Shown here in pieces: positions 1 to 6,937 of a stretch of DNA of 14,561 bases. Each line of letters begins with the position of its first letter. Within the stretch, counting starts at the first letter, position 1. The stretch is taken from positions 1 to 14,561 of the forward strand of contig JAFZGH010000012.1 in NCBI GenBank assembly GCA_017555465.1. The letters are read 5' to 3'. Under the pieces are notes generated by a model that worked only from the letters and a program-made list of their open reading frames with translations, was not told the DNA's origin and did no database searches. A program made the translations under genes and the position numbers. The DNA is from Akkermansia sp. (GTDB lineage: Bacteria > Verrucomicrobiota > Verrucomicrobiia > Verrucomicrobiales > Akkermansiaceae).

Positions 1-14
1 GACAAAACAACATG

Positions 15-53
15 CAAAGAGCGGCAGTTTTACGACTGCCGCTCTTTGTTTTT
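15..53 (+). terminator. Rho-independent terminator of an upstream gene
   Basis: A perfect 14-bp inverted repeat (15-28 pairing with 35-48, six-base loop) is followed by five T residues at 49-53. This is the classic intrinsic terminator layout for the + strand. The gene it ends lies left of the window. The minus-strand side has only a weak, interrupted T run, so termination in that direction would be poorer. Confidence 0.85.
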
Positions 54-242
54 CAGCGCTTTGTGCATCAAATCAGGACAGTGGGCGTACGTCCTCGGGT
101 TGGGGGCTAAACAACCATTTCTTTCTTGTGCATTTATTTCGTCATTTGGAGAAAATTTGCTTGATGTCCCCCTCTAGTATGGTCGGATTAAAGCATTATC
201 TTTTAGTTGTTTATCTTCTCACTTTTCTCCTGTTTTTCCATC
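54..242. other. AT-rich non-coding stretch
   Basis: No convincing gene lies between the upstream terminator and the sugar transferase region. A GTG-started frame of 69 codons (128-337) spans it, but it has no ribosome binding site, no family resemblance and a composition like non-coding DNA. The stretch is visibly richer in A and T than the genes to the right. It could be the leader and promoter region of a gene whose remains begin at 243, or simply the edge of the polysaccharide region. Confidence 0.5.
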
Positions 243-311
243 ATGAAACTGCATCTCCCCCTTTCCTTGCGCCGTGCGGTATTTTTTTGTCTCAAAACAA
301 ACAAAACTTGA
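243..311 (+). pseudogene. Short ORF resembling a truncated signal peptide
   Basis: ATG at 243 opens a 22-codon frame that reads M-K-L-H-L-P-L-S-L-R-R-A-V-F-F-C-L and stops at 309-311. A basic pair followed by a hydrophobic run is what an export signal looks like, and an MKLHLP start is one I associate (from memory) with surface proteins of Akkermansia-type bacteria. It stops straight after a T7 tract (282-288). Losing one T would join it in frame to the sugar transferase that follows. It may be the stump of a deleted surface-protein gene, or a start codon of the next gene thrown out of frame. It could also be chance. Confidence 0.3.
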
Positions 312-1176
312 CACAACATTCAGAACTGCTAGTATAACAATACGTAGCGAACATGAACAGAAAAAAATATTTATATCATACGGAAATCAAATATATTACG
401 ATTCTCTGAAGCGTCTCGAAAAGATGGCGCTTGAGACCGGCGTTTTCGACACCGTCATCATGTATACGGACAAAGATCTGCCTGATGACATTAAGCAACA
501 CCCCTTGATACAATACTCGCGAGGTGGTGGATACTGGCTCTGGAAACCATATTTTACGCTCAAGGCATTAAAGGAGGTGGCCGGTTCGGATGACATCGTC
601 ATCTACTCCGATTCCGGGAATGAAGTGTTTGCCCATCGGGAATGGGACGAGTATTTTGAAATTCTGAAAACCCACAGCGCCATCTGTTTCAAATACGGTG
701 ATCTGATGAAATGCAGGACTCGCAAAGAATTACTTGATGCATTTGCCGACACATGCCACAACTTGCCGGAACGATACCAGATTATGGGCGCCCTTTCTCT
801 TTGGTCACACCGGGCGCTTCCCATTGTAGAAGAATGGTACCATGCCATGTTCGACCATCCGGAATGGGTAATTGATGTAATGCCTGACGAAATGGCACAT
901 CAGGAACGAGCTTTCAAGGAACATCGGCATGATCAGGCTGTACTCTCATGCGTATTTTTCAAAAACCAGGAAGCATATCATGCCAAACTCATGTGGCAGC
1001 GTTGTGAATCATACCGAAAAAATGGCCAGGCTGTCTTCTGCGCTCGCATCGCCAACACCCCGGAACGCAAGAACGGAAGGCCGCACAAACCGCGCCGCCT
1101 GATTTCAAGGATACGGAGCCGCATCCGCCTTCAATTCCGAAACCTGCGAGAATACATATACACGCGTATCCTCTGA
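274..1176 (+). CDS. Putative glycosyltransferase-like protein of a surface-polysaccharide locus (start uncertain)
   Basis: Numbered from GTG 274 (300 aa), the recognisable protein begins at residue 30 with K-K-I-F-I-S-Y-G-N. Next come an R-G-G-G-Y-W-L-W-K-P-Y block (83-93), an I-V-I-Y-S-D-S-G block (108-115) and H-D-Q (219-221). These blocks recur in uncharacterised proteins of bacterial polysaccharide loci; the acidic S-D-S may be the nucleotide-sugar/metal site of a GT-A fold, but that is inference. The C-terminus (about 268-290) is strongly basic and could bind membrane. There is no signal peptide.

The start is doubtful. GTG 274 has no ribosome binding site and lies upstream of the promoter at 308. 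ATG 353 would give M-N-R-K-K-I-F-I-S-Y-G-N, but only after a -1 shift on the A7 tract at 361-367. Base composition is lower in GC than mutS, which suggests horizontal acquisition. The gene faces the fucosyltransferase tail to tail. The exact sugar and linkage cannot be told. Confidence 0.7.
   Translation: MRYFFVSKQTKLDTTFRTASITIRSEHEQKKIFISYGNQIYYDSLKRLEKMALETGVFDTVIMYTDKDLPDDIKQHPLIQYSRGGGYWLWKPYFTLKALKEVAGSDDIVIYSDSGNEVFAHREWDEYFEILKTHSAICFKYGDLMKCRTRKELLDAFADTCHNLPERYQIMGALSLWSHRALPIVEEWYHAMFDHPEWVIDVMPDEMAHQERAFKEHRHDQAVLSCVFFKNQEAYHAKLMWQRCESYRKNGQAVFCARIANTPERKNGRPHKPRRLISRIRSRIRLQFRNLREYIYTRIL
308..338 (+). promoter_or_regulatory. Sigma70-like promoter of the sugar transferase
   Basis: A perfect TTGACA is at 308-313. 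The -10 is less certain: AGTATA at 331-336 gives a 17-bp spacer, TAGTAT at 330-335 gives 16 and TATAAC at 333-338 gives 19. Transcription would begin near 342-346, which is downstream of the only in-frame start codon (GTG 274) and just before an ATG at 353. If the promoter is real, the GTG cannot be the start for this transcript. Confidence 0.55.
361..367 (+). other. A7 homopolymer, in-frame slippery heptamer A-AAA-AAA
   Basis: Read from ATG 353 the codons are ATG AAC AGA AAA AAA TAT, so the seven A residues sit exactly as X-XXY-YYZ. A -1 slip continues as ATA TTT ATA TCA into the conserved glycosyltransferase frame. Without the slip, translation stops at 407-409 after 18 codons. Ribosomal frameshifting, RNA-polymerase slippage, phase variation by tract length, or a sequencing error would all fit. 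Confidence 0.5.
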
Positions 1177-1190
1177 TACACGCCTCTCTC

Positions 1191-1224
1191 GAAACCATGT
1201 CTGAAGAGCAGCAGACATGGTTTC
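1191..1224. terminator. Hairpin between convergent genes
   Basis: A perfect 13-bp inverted repeat (1191-1203 with 1212-1224, eight-base loop) fills most of the 62-base gap between the stop codons of the two convergent glycosyltransferase genes. It is placed to end transcription from both sides, but neither side has a proper T run, so it may act as an RNA 3'-end stabiliser or a weak bidirectional terminator. Confidence 0.55.
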
Positions 1225-1238
1225 TGTATCTACATTCT

Positions 1239-2159
1239 CTAAACCGTGTGCCAGCTCTCCGGCAGAAGTCCCGGAGTCTTGCGACCATCTGCATACCAGG
1301 AAGCAGGCGAAACAACGCACTTGCCAGGGTTGGCAATCAACCAGGCCCCCCACCAGCTGAATGTACTGTTGGCCGTAATGGCATGTGCACAATGGCGCAT
1401 CAGATTAATATCCAGATGCGCACCGTCCGCAGCACTGTTGATATCCACCAGGGTCATCTGGTGCCTGGTTTTGTAATTTTCACGCACCCATTCCGGGTCA
1501 TCCGTGAACACAAATAAATGGATATCATCGCCTGCTTTTTCTTCCACAAGCGCTTCCGCCCGCCGATAGTATTCAGCATCACAACAGCCGAAAACCGCTG
1601 CCACAGAAGATTTCAGATAATCCCCACGGCGGATATGAAGCATCACCGCCTTTTCACCCGCTGCTTTGATTTTCTGAATCATCTGCCTGTTTGCCTCATT
1701 CAGCTGCTCTTCGGGCAAAGCCAGATCCGCCAGCAACTGTTCGCGCACAGATTCGGCGTACTCTGCCTTCTGGAAAAAGCCTCTCAACACGGAGGGAGCG
1801 GGAACCGATTTCAGATTAGCCAGGCAAAAATCCCTGTCACGTTCCCGGAAAAATGAACGGCGCACATGCAAGGCCTTGCGAATCCTGCCAAGCAGGCCCT
1901 TTCCGTATATCACCTGCTGGGCATAACCAACAGGAACAACCGAAAGGGAGAGAGGATACATTCCCATGCCATAATGTCTGGGGGTTGCCTTGCGCAACTG
2001 GCCGCCAAACTCCGGGAACCACGATACATCCAACTGCACGCCCCCACCGGCAACCTGCTCCAGTGCTTTGGCAAAGGCGTACTGAAACAGCTGATTACCC
2101 AGTCCGTCCGTCAATTGAACGACAATCGCTCCAGAGTCTGATGTGCCTTTACCCTTCAT
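1239..2159 (-). CDS. GT11-family alpha-1,2-fucosyltransferase
   Basis: The 306-residue protein has the hallmarks of glycosyltransferase family 11, which moves L-fucose from GDP-fucose onto galactose of a cell-surface glycan on the cytoplasmic side. The N-terminal G-L-G-N-Q-L-F-Q-Y motif is at 19-27, H-I-R-R-G-D-Y (donor site) at 175-181, F-V-F-T-D-D-P-E-W at 216-224, and N-S-T-F-S-W-W-G at 264-271. The length is normal for the family (about 290-300) and no key motif is missing.

The start at 2159 is supported by an AGGTG ribosome binding site five bases upstream and a promoter at 2183-2211. It is transcribed away from rfbA. No GDP-fucose synthesis genes lie in the window, so the donor must come from elsewhere in the genome or from scavenged fucose. 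Family certain; the acceptor is not readable. Confidence 0.92.
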   Translation of the reverse strand: MKGKGTSDSGAIVVQLTDGLGNQLFQYAFAKALEQVAGGGVQLDVSWFPEFGGQLRKATPRHYGMGMYPLSLSVVPVGYAQQVIYGKGLLGRIRKALHVRRSFFRERDRDFCLANLKSVPAPSVLRGFFQKAEYAESVREQLLADLALPEEQLNEANRQMIQKIKAAGEKAVMLHIRRGDYLKSSVAAVFGCCDAEYYRRAEALVEEKAGDDIHLFVFTDDPEWVRENYKTRHQMTLVDINSAADGAHLDINLMRHCAHAITANSTFSWWGAWLIANPGKCVVSPASWYADGRKTPGLLPESWHTV

Positions 2160-2164
2160 GAAAA

Positions 2165-2169
2165 CACCT
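2165..2169 (-). promoter_or_regulatory. Ribosome binding site of the fucosyltransferase
   Basis: AGGTG on the minus strand, five bases before ATG 2159, matches part of the Shine-Dalgarno consensus. It fixes the start codon of the fucosyltransferase. Confidence 0.6.
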
Positions 2170-2182
2170 ATCTACCCTTCAG

Positions 2183-2211
2183 AGTATATGACACCACTCA
2201 ATGAATGTACA
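2183..2211 (-). promoter_or_regulatory. Sigma70-like promoter of the fucosyltransferase
   Basis: On the minus strand TGTACA (2206-2211, 4 of 6 to consensus) and TATACT (2183-2188, 5 of 6) are separated by 17 bases. Transcription would start around 2176, giving a leader of roughly 17 nt before ATG 2159. Confidence 0.55.
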
Positions 2212-2305
2212 GCTTTTTCTATCAGTAAACAGTCGTATGCTCGACATTAATCTTCCCGATGTCCATAATTCCAGACTTTGCACATGGGGCTTCAACGCAA
2301 AAAGC

Positions 2306-2334
2306 TTGACAAAACTCCCTGACAGGGCTAGAAA
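2306..2334 (+). promoter_or_regulatory. Sigma70-like promoter of rfbA-rfbB
   Basis: A perfect TTGACA (2306-2311) and TAGAAA (2329-2334, 4 of 6) are separated by 17 bases. The start of transcription would fall near 2341, about 25 bases before the rfbA ATG at 2366. This excludes the upstream ATG at 2201 as the real start. Confidence 0.6.
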
Positions 2335-2365
2335 TAGGCATACCAGACAAGCTCCGCAGCGCATC

Positions 2366-3238
2366 ATGAAAGGAATAGTTCTAGCCGGTGGATCAGGCAC
2401 GCGTCTCTACCCTATCACCAAGGGTGTGAGCAAGCAATTACTGCCGGTCTTTGACAAACCCATGGTGTACTATCCTGTTTCAGTACTCATGCTGGCTGGC
2501 ATCCGGGAAATCCTCATCATCACCACCCCGCATGATTTGGAAAATTTCCAGCGTCTATTGGGCGATGGCAGTGATTACGGCGTTCACTTCACTTATGCGG
2601 TACAACCCAATCCTGATGGTCTGGCCCAGGCATTTATCATCGGTAAAGACTTTATCGGGGATGATGATGTCTGTCTGATTCTGGGGGACAGCATTTTCTA
2701 CGGCAGCGGGCTCACCGGGCTTCTCCAGCAAGCCATTCAGCAAGTGCAACAGGAACGGAAAGCCACCATTCTGGGCTATCAGGTACAGGAACCTCAACGG
2801 TACGGAGTGGCAGAAATCGATAGAGCAGGTAACTGCCTCTCCATCGAAGAAAAGCCAGCACAGCCAAAATCAGACTACGCCGTTGTAGGGCTTTACTTCT
2901 ACCCCAACGATGTGGTGCAACTCGCCACCAAAGTCACGCCATCCGCGCGGGGCGAGCTGGAAATCACCAGCATCAACCAGGCATATCTGCAACAACAGCG
3001 GCTCAAACTCCAGCTTCTGGGCCATGGATTCGCCTGGCTGGATATGGGAACGCCCGATTCGCTCAGCGAAGCATCCACTTTTGTGGAAGTTATCCAGAAG
3101 CGCCAAGGTTTCATCATTGCCTGTCTGGAGGCCATCGCGTACCGGAACGGCTGGCTGAGCAAAGAAAAGTTAGCTGAAATTGCCCGCCCCATGGCGCACA
3201 ATGCCTACGGACAGCATCTCATGTCACTCATCAAATGA
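2366..3238 (+). CDS. rfbA: Glucose-1-phosphate thymidylyltransferase
   Basis: RfbA/RmlA joins glucose-1-phosphate and dTTP to give dTDP-glucose, the first step of dTDP-deoxysugar synthesis in the cytoplasm. From ATG 2366 it has 290 residues, matching the usual 290 or so. Visible motifs are the nucleotide-binding G-G-S-G-T-R-L (8-14), K23-Q24 of the substrate loop, G-L-A-Q-A (85-89), the metal-binding L-G-D (106-108), R-Y-G-V (145-148), E-E-K-P (161-164) and W-L-D-M-G-T (224-229).

The frame stays open back to an ATG at 2201, but those 55 extra residues resemble nothing and precede the promoter at 2306, so they are left out. No clear ribosome binding site precedes the start. The last codons overlap rfbB by four bases (ATGA), a sign of coupled translation. 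Confidence 0.95.
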   Translation: MKGIVLAGGSGTRLYPITKGVSKQLLPVFDKPMVYYPVSVLMLAGIREILIITTPHDLENFQRLLGDGSDYGVHFTYAVQPNPDGLAQAFIIGKDFIGDDDVCLILGDSIFYGSGLTGLLQQAIQQVQQERKATILGYQVQEPQRYGVAEIDRAGNCLSIEEKPAQPKSDYAVVGLYFYPNDVVQLATKVTPSARGELEITSINQAYLQQQRLKLQLLGHGFAWLDMGTPDSLSEASTFVEVIQKRQGFIIACLEAIAYRNGWLSKEKLAEIARPMAHNAYGQHLMSLIK

Positions 3239-4290
3239 AGAACATCCTCATAACCGGCGGAGCTGGTTTCATCGGCTCCCATGTCGTGCGGCATTTCGTC
3301 AGGAAATACCCGGAATACCACATCATCAATCTGGATGCTCTTACCTACGCCGGCAATCTGGCTAATTTGCACGATATCGAAGACGAGCCAAACTACACCT
3401 TCCTCAGGGCCGATATCCGGCATTATGAACAGATGACCGACATCATGCAAAAACACAAGGTGGACGGCGTCATTCATCTGGCAGCAGAAAGCCATGTAGA
3501 CCGCTCCATCAACGCCCCCCTCACCTTTGCCCACACTAATGTCATCGGCACACTGAACCTGCTGGAAGCCGCCCGCCATTACTGGGCCGGAAACTGGAAG
3601 GGCAAACACTTTTACCACATCTCCACCGATGAGGTCTTCGGGGCATTGGAATTAAATCAACCCGATGCCTCATTCCAGGAAACAACTCCATACGCCCCCC
3701 ACAGCCCATACAGCGCGTCTAAAGCCGGCAGTGACCATTTTGTGCGAGCCTTTCACGACACCTATGGCATGCCGACCGTCGTAACCAACTGCTCCAACAA
3801 CTACGGTCCGAACCAATTCCCGGAAAAACTCATCCCGCTCACCATTCATAACATCCTCTTCGGCAAACCCATTCCCATCTACGGCAAAGGGGAAAATGTG
3901 CGCGACTGGCTGCACGTGGAAGACCACGCCCGCGCCATCGACACCATCTTCCACCGAGGCAGAATTGGCGAAACCTACAATATCGGAGCGCGCAATGAAT
4001 GGAAAAATATCGATTTGGTCAAGCTGATTATCAACATCACAGACCGCCTGCTGAATCGTCCGTCAGGCTCAAGTGAAGCACTCATCACCTACGTGACCGA
4101 CCGCCCCGGGCACGACTTGCGCTACGCCATCGATTCCTCCAAACTCGAACAGGAACTCGGGTGGGCTCCCGGTATTTCCTTTGAAAAAGGGATAGAAAAC
4201 ACGATACGCTGGTATCTCGACAACCAGAAGTGGATGGATAACATCATCTCCGGTAAATACATGCAGTACTACGACAAGCAAAATGCTTGA
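3235..4290 (+). CDS. rfbB: dTDP-glucose 4,6-dehydratase
   Basis: RfbB/RmlB is an extended short-chain dehydrogenase that uses bound NAD+ to turn dTDP-glucose into dTDP-4-keto-6-deoxyglucose. The 351-residue protein has the NAD-binding G-G-A-G-F-I-G (8-14), S-H-V-D-R-S (86-91), the catalytic S-T-D-E-V-F-G (130-136), Y159-x-x-x-K163, and the substrate-binding N-Y-G-P-N-Q-F-P-E-K block from about 179. Length and motifs are complete.

Its ATG lies within the rfbA stop. rfbC and rfbD, which would finish dTDP-L-rhamnose, are not in the window. The product may feed rhamnose genes elsewhere or another 6-deoxysugar. mutS follows after 23 bases with no terminator, so read-through is likely. Confidence 0.95.
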   Translation: MKNILITGGAGFIGSHVVRHFVRKYPEYHIINLDALTYAGNLANLHDIEDEPNYTFLRADIRHYEQMTDIMQKHKVDGVIHLAAESHVDRSINAPLTFAHTNVIGTLNLLEAARHYWAGNWKGKHFYHISTDEVFGALELNQPDASFQETTPYAPHSPYSASKAGSDHFVRAFHDTYGMPTVVTNCSNNYGPNQFPEKLIPLTIHNILFGKPIPIYGKGENVRDWLHVEDHARAIDTIFHRGRIGETYNIGARNEWKNIDLVKLIINITDRLLNRPSGSSEALITYVTDRPGHDLRYAIDSSKLEQELGWAPGISFEKGIENTIRWYLDNQKWMDNIISGKYMQYYDKQNA

Positions 4291-4299
4291 AATGCGGCA

Positions 4300-4307
4300 G
4301 GGGGTGA
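4300..4307 (+). promoter_or_regulatory. Strong ribosome binding site of mutS
   Basis: A GGGGGTGA stretch lies about six bases before ATG 4314 and matches seven of eight positions of GGAGGTGA. It decides for ATG 4314 over the ATG four codons later at 4326. It is the clearest Shine-Dalgarno in the window. Confidence 0.7.
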
Positions 4308-4313
4308 GATAAA

Positions 4314-6836
4314 ATGCCGAGCGTTATGGCAGAAAAGCCCGCACTCAGCCCCATGATGGACCAGTACCTGCGCATGAAGCAGTCACTGCCGGGGGATGTG
4401 TGGCTGTTTTTCCGTCTGGGGGATTTCTACGAGATGTTCTTCGAGGACGCAGTGGAATGCTCCGCCGCGCTGGGGCTTACGCTCACCAAGCGCCAGACCA
4501 TCCCGATGTGCGGCGTGCCCTACCACGCCGCGGAGGGCTACATTGGCCAGGCGGTGAAACTGGGCAAGCGCATTGCCATTGCAGAGCAGATGGCCACCCC
4601 CGTACCCGGCAAGCTGGTGCCGCGTGAAATCACCCGCATCATCTCCGCCGGCACCCTGGCAGACATGAGCTTGCTGGACTCCGGGGAACACAACTACATA
4701 GCCGCCTGTTTCCACGACAAAGCCACCTGGGGGCTCGCCTGCGCCGACCACACCACCGGCGAATTCACCGTAGCAGACTACCCGAACCTTGAGGCCATGA
4801 GCGAGGAAGTGGCCCGCATCCACCCGCGGGAGCTGCTCATCAGCCAGGAGCAGGCAGAGGATTTCCCGGGCATGCCCGTCACCCTGCTCTACGATGGCTA
4901 CACCTTCCTGCCCGGCCTGGCAGATACATTCCTGAAATCCCATTTCCGCGTGCACTCGCTGGAAGGCTTCGGCTGCGCCCACCTGGGCCCGGCTCTGGGG
5001 GCGGCCACCGCCATTCTGCACTACCTGAAGCACCAGCTGCGCCGCCAGACCGACCACCTGCGCACCCTCTCGCTGCGCGCCACGGAAAACGCGGTGATGA
5101 TTGACACCGCGAGCCGCCGCAACCTGGACCTGGTGGAGGCCCGCGGCGGGCACAAGAACACCCTGCTGGGCACGCTGGATAAGACCAGCACCCCCATGGG
5201 CGCGCGCAAGCTGCGCGACTGGATTCTGCACCCCACCTGCAGCATGCAGGAACTGCTGCGCCGCCAGGACCTCATTGCCGGTTTTCTGAAAGAACCGTTC
5301 CTGATGTCGGAGCTGCGCAATTCCTTCAAGGGAGTACGCGATACGGAGCGCCTGGTTTCCCGGCTTTCTCAGGGGGCGGGCAATGCGCGTGACCTGCTGG
5401 CGCTGGGCACCTCGCTGGAGCACCTGCCCGCCATTGTTTCTGACCTGGAAGCCCTGCAGCAGCACGAGGAGCAGTTCACCCCCCTGCTCTCCCGCCTGGG
5501 CAATTTTGACGAGCTCACCTCCCTGCTCACCAGTGCCGTGGTGGATGAACCGCCCGTCACCATCAAGGAGGGCGGCATGATCCGGGACGGCTACGATGCC
5601 CGGCTCGATGAACTGCGAGCCGCCTCCCGCGAGGGCAAGGACTGGCTGGCTGACCTGGAAGCCCGCGAACGCGCCGCCACTGGGATTGATTCGCTCAAAA
5701 TTCGCTATAACAACGTATTCGGCTACTACATCGAGGTCACCAAGGCCAATTTCTCCAAAGTGCCCACCGACCGCTATGTACGCAAGCAGACCCTGGCCAA
5801 TGCCGAGCGATTCGTGACCGATGAGCTCAAGAAAATGGAAGGCACCATCCTGGGGGCAGATGAACGCGCCCGCCAGCTGGAATACGAGCTCTTCTGCCAC
5901 CTGCGCGAACAGGTGGCGCAGTACATCGACCGCATCCAGGCCACCTCGGAGGCCCTGGCAGAGGCCGATGTGCTCCTCGCCCTGGCTGAAACAGCCCAGC
6001 GCTACCGCTACTGCCGCCCGGTGCTGGACATGAGCCGGGATCTGCACATCGTCAACGGCCGCCACCCGGTCATCGAGCAGGTGCAGACCGAATCCGCTTT
6101 TGTGCCCAACGATACCGAAATGCAGGCGGAGACCCAGCGCGTGCTCATCCTCACCGGGCCCAACATGGCCGGCAAAAGCACCTACATCCGCCAGGTGGCC
6201 CTCATCACCCTCATGGCGCAGATTGGTTCGTATGTACCGGCAGATTCCGCCCGCATCGGCCTGGTAGACCGCATTTTCTGTCGCGTGGGCGCCAGCGATG
6301 ACATCGCCCGCGGGCAATCCACCTTCATGGTGGAAATGAGTGAAACCGCCCTCATCCTCAACAATGCCACCGACCGCTCCCTGGTCATTCTGGACGAGAT
6401 AGGCCGCGGCACTGCCACTTTCGACGGTCTTTCCATTGCCTGGGCCGTGGCAGAGCACCTGCACGATGTACTGGGCTCCCGCACCCTCTTTGCCACCCAC
6501 TACCACGAAATGGTAGACCTGGAGCACACCCACCCCGCCGTGAGCAACTGGCATGTGGAAGTGCGCGAGTGGAAAGACGAAATCGTCTTCCTGCGCAAAG
6601 TACTGCCCGGCCCGGCAGACAAATCATACGGCATCCAGGTGGCTCGCCTCGCCGGCCTGCCCACCCCCATCATCGACCGCGCCAAGCAGATTCTCACCCA
6701 CCTGGAGATGAGCGCCGGAGCCCGCGAGCCCAAGGCAAACCGCCGCAAGCGAGCCAAGGAAAGCGGTATGCCCTGCGCCGAGGAAGCAGATGTTGCCCAG
6801 CTGGATATGTTCAGCATGCTCGATGAAGGTATTTAG
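4314..6836 (+). CDS. mutS: DNA mismatch repair ATPase MutS
   Basis: MutS clamps on mismatched DNA and recruits MutL using ATP. The 840-residue protein is complete and close in length to the E. coli one (853). The mismatch-reading F-Y-E (F38, Y39, E40) is intact in G-D-F-Y-E-M-F. The connector, lever and clamp domains fill about 130-560. The ABC-type ATPase has Walker A G-P-N-M-A-G-K-S-T (615-623), the D-D-I-A-R-G-Q-S-T-F signature after it, and Walker B L-V-I-L-D-E-I-G-R-G (690-699). Near the end Q-L-D-M-F (829-833) fits the beta-clamp-binding motif.

It is clearly richer in GC than the sugar genes before it, so it marks the return to core chromosome. It probably shares transcripts with rfbAB, though a promoter inside rfbB cannot be excluded. 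Confidence 0.98.
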   Translation: MPSVMAEKPALSPMMDQYLRMKQSLPGDVWLFFRLGDFYEMFFEDAVECSAALGLTLTKRQTIPMCGVPYHAAEGYIGQAVKLGKRIAIAEQMATPVPGKLVPREITRIISAGTLADMSLLDSGEHNYIAACFHDKATWGLACADHTTGEFTVADYPNLEAMSEEVARIHPRELLISQEQAEDFPGMPVTLLYDGYTFLPGLADTFLKSHFRVHSLEGFGCAHLGPALGAATAILHYLKHQLRRQTDHLRTLSLRATENAVMIDTASRRNLDLVEARGGHKNTLLGTLDKTSTPMGARKLRDWILHPTCSMQELLRRQDLIAGFLKEPFLMSELRNSFKGVRDTERLVSRLSQGAGNARDLLALGTSLEHLPAIVSDLEALQQHEEQFTPLLSRLGNFDELTSLLTSAVVDEPPVTIKEGGMIRDGYDARLDELRAASREGKDWLADLEARERAATGIDSLKIRYNNVFGYYIEVTKANFSKVPTDRYVRKQTLANAERFVTDELKKMEGTILGADERARQLEYELFCHLREQVAQYIDRIQATSEALAEADVLLALAETAQRYRYCRPVLDMSRDLHIVNGRHPVIEQVQTESAFVPNDTEMQAETQRVLILTGPNMAGKSTYIRQVALITLMAQIGSYVPADSARIGLVDRIFCRVGASDDIARGQSTFMVEMSETALILNNATDRSLVILDEIGRGTATFDGLSIAWAVAEHLHDVLGSRTLFATHYHEMVDLEHTHPAVSNWHVEVREWKDEIVFLRKVLPGPADKSYGIQVARLAGLPTPIIDRAKQILTHLEMSAGAREPKANRRKRAKESGMPCAEEADVAQLDMFSMLDEGI

Positions 6837-6857
6837 TGGCATTTCATGCCACTAAAT
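6831..6857. terminator. Stem-loop holding the mutS stop codon
   Basis: The sequence around the TAG stop forms a 12-bp perfect inverted repeat with a three-base loop (6831-6842 with 6846-6857). There is no T run after it, so it is not a textbook intrinsic terminator. It may protect the mRNA 3' end, aid Rho-dependent termination, or slow ribosomes at the stop. Confidence 0.5.
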
Positions 6858-6888
6858 ACAAAATGTACCTCAATCACCAAAAATGAGC

Positions 6889-6916
6889 TTGACTTACAAG
6901 CCCGCAGGCATATACT
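6889..6916 (+). promoter_or_regulatory. Sigma70-like promoter of the small secreted protein
   Basis: TTGACT (6889-6894, 5 of 6) and TATACT (6911-6916, 5 of 6) are 16 bases apart. The expected transcription start near 6923 leaves a leader of about 15 bases before ATG 6938. Confidence 0.7.
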
Positions 6917-6937
6917 GAGATTGTTATCAAGCAACAT

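Noticed and set aside
128..337. A 69-codon GTG-started frame before the glycosyltransferase
   Set aside because: No ribosome binding site, no recognisable family, and AT-rich composition like intergenic DNA. Its hydrophobic look comes from T-rich sequence.
1239..2159. Several + strand frames overlapping the fucosyltransferase
   Set aside because: The minus-strand frame has all GT11 motifs, a promoter and a ribosome binding site; the + frames have none.
2201..2365. 55 extra codons at the front of rfbA
   Set aside because: They precede the rfbA promoter at 2306-2334, resemble nothing, and the family begins at M-K-G-I-V-L-A-G-G from ATG 2366.
4383..6554. A 723-codon open frame on the minus strand opposite mutS
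   Set aside because: It lies wholly inside mutS, has a repetitive G/A/V/H/Q-rich composition typical of the antisense frame of a GC-rich gene, and shows no family motif or ribosome binding site.
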